This document shows positions 53,030-61,610 of a DNA stretch of 64,000 nucleotides, piece by piece (position 1 is the first letter of the stretch; each line of letters opens with the position of its first letter). The notes beneath the pieces were generated by a model. That model did not search any database and was not told where the DNA came from. It saw only the letters and a program-made list of their open reading frames with translations. A program made the position numbers and the translations under genes. Source of the DNA: Pseudomonadota bacterium (GTDB taxonomy: Bacteria; Pseudomonadota; Gammaproteobacteria; Burkholderiales; Burkholderiaceae_B); the NCBI GenBank assembly GCA_023423975.1, contig JAFAEO010000026.1:1-64000 (forward strand), given 5' to 3'.

Positions 53030-53989
53030 ATGACAAACGGCATTATTCTCGGCGCTCCATCGTCAACACCGGCGGTAGTGGTAGGAGGCGGCACCATGGG
53101 GGCAGATGTCGCTGTCGTGCTTCTGCGCGCGCGCTGCCCGGTGCATCTGGTCGAGACCCGTGGCCAGGCGCATCAGCAGATCAGGGAGCGCATTGCTGCT
53201 AACCTGGCGCAAATCAATTGCACCGACAATGTTGAGCTGCTGACCATGGCAGCGACACTGGAGGCGGTAGATTGGCAGAACATCCAGCTGGTCATCGAAT
53301 GCATTCCGGAAAAACTCGATTACAAACGTGAACTGTTCAAATCTTTGTCTGCTCTTGCGCGGCCGGATACGGTGCTGGCCAGCAATAGCTCAAGTTTTCC
53401 CATCAGCCAAATCGCCCAAGGCCTGTCGCAACGCGAGCGCATGATCGGTTTGCATTTTTTCATGCCAGCGCACATTGTGCCGCTGGTGGAGGTTGTACTG
53501 GGTCCTGATACGGATCAGCAGATCGCGGAGGATCTTGCCACGCTCATGCGTCGTTGCGGATCGGTACCGATCATTGTTCGCAAGGATGTGCCGGGTTTTG
53601 TCGCTAACCGCCTGCAGCATGCATTGGGCCGCGAAGCTTTCTCTATGATACAGGAGGGCATCGTCACGCCACAGGATATCGACAATGCAGTGCGTTTCGG
53701 CTTTGGTTTTCGCTATATCGCAGCAGGCCCGATCATGCAAAAAGAGCACGCTGGCCTGGATGTGCACGCCGCCGCGGCCGCTACGATTTATCCAACACTG
53801 TCCAATGTAAGCGAACCACCACCGGTGCTGGCCGACAAACCCGGCAATGGTCAGTTGGGCATGAAGTCTGGTCAAGGGTTTTACGACTGGACACCAGAGC
53901 AGATTGCCGTCGAACGGGCTCGCTACGATAAGGCCTTGCGCACCGGGCTGAATATTCTGGCCGCAGACCTGCCCCGGATCGAGCCCTGA
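53030..53989 (+). CDS. 3-hydroxyacyl-CoA dehydrogenase-family protein
   Basis: A 319-residue NAD-dependent dehydrogenase. The dinucleotide motif GGGTMGADVAVVLLRARCPV is at about 18-37. The active-site segments ASNSSSFPISQIA and IGLHFFMPAHIVPLVEVVLG include the family histidine, and the helical C-terminal domain has VPGFVANRLQHALGREA. Members act on 3-hydroxyacyl-CoAs, L-carnitine or L-gulonate, and this sequence alone does not decide. It lies 328 bp after the aminotransferase on the same strand, so cooperation with it is likely but cotranscription unproven. AGGAAG lies a few nt before the ATG. Confidence 0.88.
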   Translation: MTNGIILGAPSSTPAVVVGGGTMGADVAVVLLRARCPVHLVETRGQAHQQIRERIAANLAQINCTDNVELLTMAATLEAVDWQNIQLVIECIPEKLDYKRELFKSLSALARPDTVLASNSSSFPISQIAQGLSQRERMIGLHFFMPAHIVPLVEVVLGPDTDQQIAEDLATLMRRCGSVPIIVRKDVPGFVANRLQHALGREAFSMIQEGIVTPQDIDNAVRFGFGFRYIAAGPIMQKEHAGLDVHAAAAATIYPTLSNVSEPPPVLADKPGNGQLGMKSGQGFYDWTPEQIAVERARYDKALRTGLNILAADLPRIEP

Positions 53990-54216
53990 CCGGTTAAGGC
54001 CACGCCTGCCGCAAATGCGGCTGGTCAGACTAATGCGCCTGTATGCTTGTATGCCGGTATGGGCGGTACGGCGTCGCAGGCGCTGCTGCAATGACAGTCG
54101 TGATCGCGGATCGCCATGCTGGATTTGTACGCTCACAGGCATTGTACTCCCGGTTTGTTCTATACCCGAACCGAACAGGCAGGCTATCCAGGGCACGGCG
54201 CATCACCGCCCGGTGC

Positions 54217-55056
54217 TTACCGCGGCGCGCCCAGCGTCAGGCTCATGTGCCGGTTGACATCCTTATACAGCAGGTAGCGGAATTTGTCGGGCCCACCAGC
54301 ATAGCAAGCCTGTGGGCAGAAGGCACGCAACCACATGAAGTCGCCCGCTTCGACCTCGACCCAATCCTGGTTCAATCGATAAACGGCCTTGCCCTCGAGC
54401 ACATACAGGCCATGCTCCATGACATGCGTTTCGGCAAACGGGATCACGCCGCCGGGCAGGAAGGTCACGATATTGACGTGCATATCGTGGCTCATGTCGG
54501 TGGGGTTCACAAAGCGCGTGGTGGCCCAGCGTCCTTCGGTATCGGGCATGGCCACGGGGGCGACTTGTTGCTCATTGGTAACAAAGGAGGCGGGGGCAGG
54601 AATGCCTTCGACAGCCTGGTAGCGCTTGCGGATCCAGTGGAAACGGGCAGCGTTGTCGCTCTTGTTGTGTACGGCCCAGTTCGAGGCGGGTGCAATGAAG
54701 GCATAGCCCCCGGGGGTGAGCGTATGTTCAGTACCTGCCAGGGTGAGCGAGAGCTGGCCTTCGACCACGAAGAGCACGGCTTCGGCCTGCGGGTCCTGCT
54801 CTGGATGGCTGCTGCCGCCGTCGGGGGCGACTTCAACAATATACTGGGAGAATGTTTCGGCAAAGCCCGAGAGCGGGCGTGCCAGTACCCACAGCCGGGT
54901 GTTCTCCCAGAACGGCAGATAGCTGGTGACGATATCGCGCATGACGCCTTTGGGAATGACGGCATAGGCTTCGGTAAACATGGCACGGTCGGTCAGCAGT
55001 TCGGTCTGGGCCGGATGACCACCACGGGGTGCATAGTAGTAGGGGGTCTTTGACAT
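54217..55056 (-). CDS. allE: (S)-ureidoglycine aminohydrolase
   Basis: A 279-residue double-cupin protein of the ureidoglycine aminohydrolase family (YlbA/AllE-like), converting (S)-ureidoglycine to (S)-ureidoglycolate and ammonia in allantoin breakdown. Family features include NTRLWVLARPLSGFAETFSQ, the first cupin GQLSLTLAGTEHTLTPGGYA, and the second cupin FAETHVMEHGLYVLEGKAVY followed by RLNQDWVEVEAGDFMW. The manganese ligands are in this second cupin (the E-x-H-x-x-E-H-type pattern). The ATG at 55054-55056 follows GGACCTTTTCCA. It follows allA by 63 bp on the same strand. Confidence 0.92.
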   Translation of the reverse strand: MSKTPYYYAPRGGHPAQTELLTDRAMFTEAYAVIPKGVMRDIVTSYLPFWENTRLWVLARPLSGFAETFSQYIVEVAPDGGSSHPEQDPQAEAVLFVVEGQLSLTLAGTEHTLTPGGYAFIAPASNWAVHNKSDNAARFHWIRKRYQAVEGIPAPASFVTNEQQVAPVAMPDTEGRWATTRFVNPTDMSHDMHVNIVTFLPGGVIPFAETHVMEHGLYVLEGKAVYRLNQDWVEVEAGDFMWLRAFCPQACYAGGPDKFRYLLYKDVNRHMSLTLGAPR

Positions 55057-55119
55057 TGGAAAAGGTCCTCGTGTAGTGTCAGTTAAAGCAGAGAGGGGCA
55101 CGGCAAGCACATGTCACTT

Positions 55120-55623
55120 TCAGGGAAGTGGGCCGATCAGCCCGCCGGGCGTGAGTGTGGCGATATCGCAATTTTCTCCTGGTCCGCTGCGATCGATAAC
55201 CAGAAAGTCCGAGACTGCTTCCAGCGCCAATAGCGGGTGATGCCAGACGCCTGCTGCGTAGTTTACGCCTTGCTGGCTCTGGCATAAAAACACGCGCACC
55301 TGCTCAATGGTCGGCGCCTCACCTGCCGCGGCAACCGCCACCAGATAGGGGCGCGACGACAGTGGCATAAAGGCCTGGCTGCCCAGAGGGTGGCGCTCCA
55401 TCATGGTAATTTCGAAGGGCAAGGCGCGTGGCAAGCCGCGGAAAATAGACACAATCGCCCCGCCCTGCGGGCCCGGGTCAATATGGGCCAGATCGTGATA
55501 ACGTTCGGTATTGCCGTCGTTGATCGTAAAGTGCTGTGCCGCATCACTGGCCTCGATCACCTGGCCAAAGGGTGCGAAGGCATTGCGTGTCAGCGGCTCT
55601 ATTGTCAAACGTCTGAGTGTCAT
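55120..55623 (-). CDS. allA: Ureidoglycolate lyase
   Basis: A 167-residue protein of the ureidoglycolate lyase family, which splits (S)-ureidoglycolate into glyoxylate and urea. Diagnostic stretches are LTRNAFAPFGQVIEASDAAQ, MMERHPLGSQAFMPLSSRPY and NYAAGVWHHPLLAL. It acts immediately after the AllE product, so the two enzymes together release glyoxylate. The ATG at 55621-55623 follows AAAGGTAGC. The DctA-like gene ends 14 bp upstream on the same strand, so all three are one operon. Confidence 0.94.
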   Translation of the reverse strand: MTLRRLTIEPLTRNAFAPFGQVIEASDAAQHFTINDGNTERYHDLAHIDPGPQGGAIVSIFRGLPRALPFEITMMERHPLGSQAFMPLSSRPYLVAVAAAGEAPTIEQVRVFLCQSQQGVNYAAGVWHHPLLALEAVSDFLVIDRSGPGENCDIATLTPGGLIGPLP

Positions 55624-55637
55624 GCTTGCTGCTACCT

Positions 55638-56909
55638 TTAATCCTCGTTTGTTCCGGTCTGACCGTTGAGCGTATTATGCGCCTGTTGCCGATCAATATC
55701 TCCTTCCCAGGCACCGATAACGATCGTACCGACACAGTTGCCGATCAGGTTGGTCAGGGCGCGCGCGATGCCCATGAACCAGTCGACAGACAGTACCAAT
55801 ACCAGTCCGATAGCGGGAATCGCCGGAATGGCGCTCAGGGTTGCCGCCAGGATCACGATGGCCGAGCCGGGTACACCGTGTGCTCCTTTGGATGTCAGCA
55901 TTGAAATGGCCAGGATTGTGATCAGATCGGTAAATGACAAGGCCGTATTGGTCGCCTGCGCGATGAAAACGGCAGCCAGTGTCAGATAAATCGAAAATCC
56001 ATCCAGATTGAACGAGTAGCCGGTAGGAATTACCAACCCTACAGTGGTGCTTTTGACGCCCATTCGCTCCAGTTTATGCATAACCTGGGGCAACACGGCG
56101 TCTGAGGACGCGGTGCCAGCCACCACCAGCAGTTCTTCGCGCAAATAGGCAAGCAGTTTGAAAATGTTGAAACCGGCAAGTCGCAGGATCAGGCCAAGGA
56201 TGACGATCACGAATATCGTGCAGGTGACATAGAACAGGGCCACCAGCATGCTCAGCTGGCCCAGCGTGCCCACACCATATTTGCCGACGGTAAAGGCTAC
56301 AGCGCCCAACACGCCGAGTGGCGCCAGGCGTACGATAAAGCCGATGATCTTGAAAAACACATGGGATAACTGGTTCACCAGCGCAGCAACCGGTCGCCCG
56401 CGCTCGCCCATTACAGCCACTGCCGCCCCGAACAGAATGGCAATGAGCAGCACCTGCAGGATATCGCCGGAGGCAAATGCATCGATAAAGGTTTTGGGAA
56501 TCACCCGCATCATAAAGCTCACCGTATCTGTTGCATGCTCGGCCTGGGTTGCATAGGGCGTCAGCGCGCTGGCATCGAGCGAGGATGTGTTCACGTTCAT
56601 GCCATGGCCGGGCTCGAACAAATAGGCCAGACCAATGCCCAGCGCCAGGGCAAAGGTGGTGACAATTTCAAAATACAGCAGGGCTTTGGCGCCCACCCGG
56701 CCCACTTTCTTCAGATCGCTGCTGCCGCAAATACCGTGCACCACCACGCAGAATACCAAGGGCGCAATAATCATTTTGATCAGCTTGATAAAGCCGTCGC
56801 CCAGCGGCTTGAGCTGCTCGCCAAAGTGTGGCCAGAACACGCCGATAATCGCGCCCAGAATCAACGCCACCACAACCTGGCAAAAGAGACTTCGACAAAT
56901 AATACGCAT
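55638..56909 (-). CDS. DctA-family dicarboxylate:cation symporter
   Basis: A 423-residue transporter of the glutamate/dicarboxylate symporter family: FIKLIKMIIAPLVFCVVVHG (about 41-60), GIGLAYLFEPG, the serine-rich loop TASSDAVLPQVMHKLERMGV, and VIPTGYSFNLDGFSIYLTLA with the NLDG-type motif. Canonical DctA imports succinate, malate and fumarate. Its cotranscription with allA and allE suggests a ureide or a related dicarboxylate cargo such as an allantoate-derived compound, but this is inference. It is first in the operon and divergent from a GntR gene. Confidence 0.93.
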   Translation of the reverse strand: MRIICRSLFCQVVVALILGAIIGVFWPHFGEQLKPLGDGFIKLIKMIIAPLVFCVVVHGICGSSDLKKVGRVGAKALLYFEIVTTFALALGIGLAYLFEPGHGMNVNTSSLDASALTPYATQAEHATDTVSFMMRVIPKTFIDAFASGDILQVLLIAILFGAAVAVMGERGRPVAALVNQLSHVFFKIIGFIVRLAPLGVLGAVAFTVGKYGVGTLGQLSMLVALFYVTCTIFVIVILGLILRLAGFNIFKLLAYLREELLVVAGTASSDAVLPQVMHKLERMGVKSTTVGLVIPTGYSFNLDGFSIYLTLAAVFIAQATNTALSFTDLITILAISMLTSKGAHGVPGSAIVILAATLSAIPAIPAIGLVLVLSVDWFMGIARALTNLIGNCVGTIVIGAWEGDIDRQQAHNTLNGQTGTNED

Positions 56910-56971
56910 TTAGATCCACTCCCCGGGAGCGCCGTAGAGTGCGCCAGCCTGTTGGTTATTTGTGAAATGCC

Positions 56972-56987
56972 ATCTGAAATGTCAGAT
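56972..56987. promoter_or_regulatory. Perfect dyad between DctA-like operon and GntR gene
   Basis: ATCTGA (56972-56977), AATG, TCAGAT (56982-56987). It lies 60 bp before the DctA-like start and about 70 bp before the GntR start, the expected location of a shared operator. Confidence 0.6.
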
Positions 56988-57059
56988 AACATGTCAACTA
57001 TAATTAGAATGACTTAAAATGCGATAGTCGTGAAAACCCTAAAAGGCCTCTCTCTTACC

Positions 57060-57758
57060 ATGCGAACTCCCATACGCTCTTCAGATCAGTCTTTGGCGGA
57101 ACAGGCTTTTGAAGCCTTTCGGGATTTGCTCGCTTGCGGTCAAATACGCTCGGGCCAGATGATTTCGATATCAGAACTGGTAGAGGTGACCGGCCTGCCG
57201 TTGGCCCCCGTGCGCGAAGCGGTAAAGCGAGCCGCCGCCGCCGGACTGGTTTCAATTTTGCCCAAACGAGGCGTATTGGTGCTTGAAGCCACCGCGGAGG
57301 CACTGCATGCCGGGTTTCACCTGCGTTATCTGTTTGACCAGGAAGGCGCCCGTCTGTTGGCGCAGCAGGCGCCGGATCGAGAGCTGGCACACTTGCGCCA
57401 GGAACATGAGCGTGTGCTGGAACAGGCTTCAGAAGGCGCCATATCCGCTCAACTACAGATCAAAGCGATGGAAGTAGACTGGTCACTGCATGCCTGGCTT
57501 ACCGGGGCACTGAATAACCCGGTGGCATTGGCGGTTTATGATGAAAATCGTTATCGCCTGAGTGTCATGCAACATTCACGCCGACCCTTGCCGGAAAGAA
57601 TCATTCCGGCCATGACCGAACATCTGCAAATCATCGATCATATACAGGCCGGTGCGCCGGAACAGGCCGTGCAGGCGGTCAGAACCCATTTGCAGAAAAC
57701 CCTGCGCTGGTGGGGTATCGTTGATAACAACGGGCAGCTGTTCAAAACAGTCAGATAA
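57060..57758 (+). CDS. GntR-family regulator with FCD domain (FadR type)
   Basis: About 232 residues. The N-terminal GntR winged helix (about 15-70) contains ISELVEVTGLPLAPVREAVK followed by RAAAAGLVSILPKRGVLVLE. The C-terminal all-helical FCD domain includes FHLRYLFDQEGARLLAQQAP and NRYRLSVMQHSRRPLPERII. It is divergent from dctA-like-allA-allE and probably represses that operon. I take the ATG at 57060; a GTG at 57030 in frame is also possible and neither has a well-spaced ribosome binding site. Confidence 0.88.
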   Translation: MRTPIRSSDQSLAEQAFEAFRDLLACGQIRSGQMISISELVEVTGLPLAPVREAVKRAAAAGLVSILPKRGVLVLEATAEALHAGFHLRYLFDQEGARLLAQQAPDRELAHLRQEHERVLEQASEGAISAQLQIKAMEVDWSLHAWLTGALNNPVALAVYDENRYRLSVMQHSRRPLPERIIPAMTEHLQIIDHIQAGAPEQAVQAVRTHLQKTLRWWGIVDNNGQLFKTVR

Positions 57759-57895
57759 GCGCGGGCATGCGTCGATTGCATACGTGGCGACGGCGATGCA
57801 GCCCAGGCCTGCGCAGCATCATTACTTTGTTTTGACGTAGCGGCGCGGCTTACATCGTCATTGCTTTGCGCGGGCGAAGCACAACAGGAGAAAAT

Positions 57896-58555
57896 ATGAC
57901 AAATGTTTTTATCGTTGGCGGCTCGGGAAAAGTGGCCCGTCATCTTGCCAGGCAATTGAGTGCACGTGGTCACAAGCCTCATTCACTGCATCGGGACGCC
58001 CGGCAGGCTGATGAACTCAAAGCCCTGGGTGCGGTCCCGGTATATGGAGATCTACTGCAACTGGAGGCAGCCGAGCTGGCCCGGCTCATGGCGGGCAGCG
58101 ATGTGGTGGTGTTTTCGGCAGGGGCTGGCGGCAAGGGCGGAGCCCAAATGACCAATGCCATTGATGGGGATGGGCTGAAACTGGCCGTAGCGGCAGCCAA
58201 GGCAGCGGGCATCCGGCGCTTTGTCCTGGTGTCGGCATTCCCGGAAGCCGGTCGCGGCAAGACTGTATCCGAGACCTTTGAAAATTACATGGTAGTGAAA
58301 AAACACGCCGACGTGCATGTGGTTGAGACGGATCTGGACTGGGTTATTCTGCGGCCCGGTACCTTGCTGGATACGCCCGGTACCGGTAAGGTACGTGCAG
58401 GTCTGGCCATTCCCTATGGGGGCATACCGCGTCCTGACGTTGCGGTTGCCCTGGTTGAAATCATTGAGCACCCGAAAATAAACCGGGTCATTATTGAACT
58501 GACCGAAGGCGATACGCCGGTGGCCCAGGCCATGCAGCAATTGGCGCGCGCGTGA
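57896..58555 (+). CDS. NAD(P)H-binding atypical SDR family protein
   Basis: A 219-residue Rossmann-fold protein with the dinucleotide motif FIVGGSGKVARHLARQL. It continues with HSLHRDARQADELKALGAVP, FSAGAGGKGG and LDWVILRPGTLLDTPGTGKV, matching YwnB/HSCARG-like atypical SDRs. No YxxxK active site is obvious, so it may be a nucleotide sensor or flavin-type reductase. The ATG at 57896 follows GGAGAAAAT. It stands alone and converges with nadB 17 bp downstream. Confidence 0.88.
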   Translation: MTNVFIVGGSGKVARHLARQLSARGHKPHSLHRDARQADELKALGAVPVYGDLLQLEAAELARLMAGSDVVVFSAGAGGKGGAQMTNAIDGDGLKLAVAAAKAAGIRRFVLVSAFPEAGRGKTVSETFENYMVVKKHADVHVVETDLDWVILRPGTLLDTPGTGKVRAGLAIPYGGIPRPDVAVALVEIIEHPKINRVIIELTEGDTPVAQAMQQLARA

Positions 58556-58572
58556 GCGACGTAACGGTTCGC

Positions 58573-60285
58573 TTAGCCAGGCACGTTTTCGGCACGTACC
58601 GGCACGAGCTGCGCTGATCGGCCAATCACACTGCGGCCGGGTTCGGCCGGGGTTTGTGGGGAATCTGCCAGTGCGTGAAGTCCGCGACTTTCCTTGCGCT
58701 GGACGGCACATGTTGCAATCAGCCACGCGCAATCCAGGCGGTTGCGCAAATCCAGTCGCATTGGTGTCCAGGGTTGTGGCGGCGTTTGTGCCAGCAGCTT
58801 GCGCCAGTGTGCTAATTGCTCAAGCGCGTGGCCTATGCCCGGTGTGGTTCGCATGATGCCCAGGTTTTCTCCCATGAGCTGCCGGATGTCTGTTGCATCG
58901 GGCAGCACAGTCGGCTCATCAGGCAAAGCAGTCTCATCGAGCGAAGCAGGGTGGCCCTTGATCGCTGACCGTTCATTGTCGGCAAGCTGCGTCGTTGTGG
59001 TGGCAGCTTGCATGCTGTCCGCCTGACTGCATTGCTCAATAATGGCCTGAGCGCAATTTCGTCCGATCACAATACATTCAAGCAGCGAATTGCTGGCTAG
59101 CCGATTGGCGCCGTGCAGGCCGGTATCGGCAACTTCGCCTACGGCGTATAGATGGCCAACATTAGTGCGTCCGCTCAAATCGGTCACGACGCCACCGCAG
59201 GAGTAATGTGCTGCTGGCGCAACCGGAATGGCTTCGCGTGTGATGTCCAGCCCCACGTCCAGACAAGTCCGGTAAATCATGGGAAAGTGCTCGCGAATAA
59301 AACCGGCCGGACGGTGGGAAATATCCAGCCATACGGGTTGTCCTTGTTGCCTGCTTATTTCAGCGTGGATGGCTCGTGCCACAATATCGCGCGGCGCCAG
59401 TTCGGCGCGCGAGTCATACTCAGGCATGAAGCGGTGTTTGCTGGCATTCATCAGCACACCGCCTTCGCCCCGGACCGCCTCGGAGATCAAAAAAGATGCA
59501 GTATTCGGCAAGGCAAGCGCAGTAGGATGAAACTGGATAAATTCCAGATTGGCAATGTGGCAGCCCGCACGCCAGGCAATGGCCTGGCCATCACCGGTGG
59601 CGGTGATCGGGTTGGTGGTATAGGGAAACAGCTGCCCCAGCCCGCCCGTGGCAAGAACGGTATGGCTTGCGGTCAGGGTGAATGCTTTGCCCGAGGCCGT
59701 ATCCAGGGCCTGGATGCCCTGGCAGGCGGATCGATTTGTACGTCCCTGCGAGACTAACTCGTGCGCAGCAAATTCATGCGTGGTTAACTCATGTGTACAT
59801 AACGCATCGACGCACACAGTATGCTCAAACACGTCCACGTTGGACCGTTGTCGCAGCTGACTCTGCAACACAGATGTGATTGCTAATCCGGTGCTGTCTG
59901 CTGCATGAACGATACGGCGATGACTGTGGCCGGCTTCGCGCGTCAGATGTAATTGATGCGGGCCAGCAAGAGTAAATTGGACGCCATGGCCTCTTAACCA
60001 GTCGATCGCCGCCGGTGCGCCTTGCACAATGTGGCTGACACTTGTCATATTGCACAGGCCGGCGCCGGCAACCAGCGTATCACGAATGTGGTTGTCGGTA
60101 TGATCGCCGGCATCCAGCACCGCTGCGATCCCGCCCTGGGCCTTGCTGCTGGCGGTGGTCTCCAGCGACAGTTTACTGACAATGGCAATACGCATTGTGC
60201 CAGGCAGGCTGAGTGCAACCGACAGGCCGGCCAGGCCACCACCGACAATCAACACATCATAGTCATGCGTTGTGGTTTTCATCAT
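58573..60285 (-). CDS. nadB: L-aspartate oxidase NadB
   Basis: A 570-residue flavoprotein of the succinate dehydrogenase/fumarate reductase flavoprotein superfamily, oxidising L-aspartate to iminoaspartate, the first step of de novo NAD synthesis. The FAD motif is VLIVGGGLAGLSVALSL (about 11-27), with SKAQGGIAAVLDAGDHTDNH and the GGLGQLFPYTTNPITATGDG stretch typical of NadB. The insertion THELTTHEFAAHELV (near residues 163-177) is a short internal repeat unusual for the family. Its start overlaps the nadA stop by 4 nt. Sits just after a NAD(P)-binding gene on the opposite strand. Confidence 0.96.
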   Translation of the reverse strand: MMKTTTHDYDVLIVGGGLAGLSVALSLPGTMRIAIVSKLSLETTASSKAQGGIAAVLDAGDHTDNHIRDTLVAGAGLCNMTSVSHIVQGAPAAIDWLRGHGVQFTLAGPHQLHLTREAGHSHRRIVHAADSTGLAITSVLQSQLRQRSNVDVFEHTVCVDALCTHELTTHEFAAHELVSQGRTNRSACQGIQALDTASGKAFTLTASHTVLATGGLGQLFPYTTNPITATGDGQAIAWRAGCHIANLEFIQFHPTALALPNTASFLISEAVRGEGGVLMNASKHRFMPEYDSRAELAPRDIVARAIHAEISRQQGQPVWLDISHRPAGFIREHFPMIYRTCLDVGLDITREAIPVAPAAHYSCGGVVTDLSGRTNVGHLYAVGEVADTGLHGANRLASNSLLECIVIGRNCAQAIIEQCSQADSMQAATTTTQLADNERSAIKGHPASLDETALPDEPTVLPDATDIRQLMGENLGIMRTTPGIGHALEQLAHWRKLLAQTPPQPWTPMRLDLRNRLDCAWLIATCAVQRKESRGLHALADSPQTPAEPGRSVIGRSAQLVPVRAENVPG

Positions 60286-61454
60286 GCAGGTCCGATTTGG
60301 GAAAATAAATGCACATCGCGGCTCAGATCGCCGCTGGCCTGGATATTCTTTTTATAGGCAGCGGCAAAGTCGAGCATGCGGGCGATGGGTTGGAGCGCCC
60401 GATACCCCAACTGTGGATCCAGCACGATTTGTCCGCTATGCGTTTGCAGGCAGTTGGCCACGCCGGCAAGCCCGTTCATTGCCATCCATGGGCAAAAGGC
60501 GCAACTCTTGCAGGTGGCGCTCTCACCTGCCGTGGGGGCGGCGATGAACGTTTTGCCTGGCGCCTGCTTTTGCATTTCGTGCACAATGCCCTGATCGGTT
60601 GCCACGATAAAGTGCGTCGCCGGCATCTCGGTAACCGCCTGGATCAGCCGGCTGGTGGACCCGACAACATCAGCCAGAGCAACCACCGAGGCCGGCGATT
60701 CGGGATGCACCAGCACGCGTGCTTGCGGATTGGCTTTTTTCAGGTCAGCCAGTTCTTCGGCTTTGAATTCATTGTGCACCAGACACGAACCCTGCCACAG
60801 CAACATGTCTGCACCGGTTTGCTGCTGTATGTAGTGGCCCAGATGGCGATCGGGACCCCACAGAATTTTTTCACCCCGCTGGTGCAGGTAAGTCACGATT
60901 TCCAGGGCGATCGACGAGGTCACCACCCAATCGGCCTTGGCCTTGACCTGCGCGCTGGTATTGGCGTACACCACCACCGTGCGTTCCGGATTGGCATCGC
61001 AAAAAGCCGCAAAAGCATCGGGCGGACAGCCCAGATCCAGCGAGCAATTGGCATCCAGGTTCGGCATTAACACCTGCTTTTCAGGACTCAGGATCTTGGC
61101 GGTCTCACCCATGAATCGAACGCCGGCTACGACCAATGTGGTGGCCGGGTGATCCCGGCCGAAGCGGGCCATTTCCAGCGAGTCTCCGACACAACCGCCG
61201 GTCTGTAGCGCCAGATCCTGTAGTTCCGCATCAACATAGTAATGCGCAACCAGCACTGCCTGCTGCTTTGTCAGATGGTCGACAATCTGCTGCCGATACG
61301 CATCCCGTTCCTGCTTGCCTAGCGGTTCGGGTACGCCAGCCCAGGCCTGCTTTACCTGACAGGCTGATCCTGCGTCCGTGCTATGTCCCGACCGCTCCTG
61401 CGCCGGAAAATCAATGTCAAACGTCTTGCGTACAGAGAAGGAGGTTGAAGTCAT
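60282..61454 (-). CDS. nadA: Quinolinate synthase NadA
   Basis: A 390-residue [4Fe-4S] enzyme condensing iminoaspartate with dihydroxyacetone phosphate to quinolinate. Conserved stretches include VLMPNLDANCSLDLGCPPDA with a cluster cysteine (MPNLDANC), and the C-terminal CKSCAFCPWMAMNGLAG with the CxxCxxC-like ligand group. The N-terminal 70 residues are more variable, as is common. It is the first gene of nadA-nadB. A predicted NadQ operator (61489-61507) lies 35 bp before the start, in the gap shared with the regulator gene. Confidence 0.97.
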   Translation of the reverse strand: MTSTSFSVRKTFDIDFPAQERSGHSTDAGSACQVKQAWAGVPEPLGKQERDAYRQQIVDHLTKQQAVLVAHYYVDAELQDLALQTGGCVGDSLEMARFGRDHPATTLVVAGVRFMGETAKILSPEKQVLMPNLDANCSLDLGCPPDAFAAFCDANPERTVVVYANTSAQVKAKADWVVTSSIALEIVTYLHQRGEKILWGPDRHLGHYIQQQTGADMLLWQGSCLVHNEFKAEELADLKKANPQARVLVHPESPASVVALADVVGSTSRLIQAVTEMPATHFIVATDQGIVHEMQKQAPGKTFIAAPTAGESATCKSCAFCPWMAMNGLAGVANCLQTHSGQIVLDPQLGYRALQPIARMLDFAAAYKKNIQASGDLSRDVHLFSQIGPA

Positions 61455-61488
61455 GAGTCCATATTCCGTGCCATATTTGAAAATATAT

Positions 61489-61507
61489 TATGCTCTAATT
61501 GAGTATA
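61489..61507. promoter_or_regulatory. Predicted NadQ operator between nadA and nadQ
   Basis: TATGCTC (61489-61495), TAATT, GAGTATA (61501-61507): a 7-5-7 dyad with one mismatch. It matches the core TATACTC-N5-GAGTATA of the nadC site, which suggests one regulator for nadAB, nadC and possibly its own gene. Confidence 0.7.
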
Positions 61508-61610
61508 AATAGTAAAGCATTTTTTATTTCCCTGCGGTATGCGTTGTGGTGCAAATGCCATCAGGGCCGTTCTGATAGAATCCATACATCATTGATGGAT
61601 ATGTACAGGT

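Noticed and set aside
54043..55053. Plus-strand frame of 336 codons antisense to allE
   Set aside because: Shadow frame; the allE reading is a clear family match.
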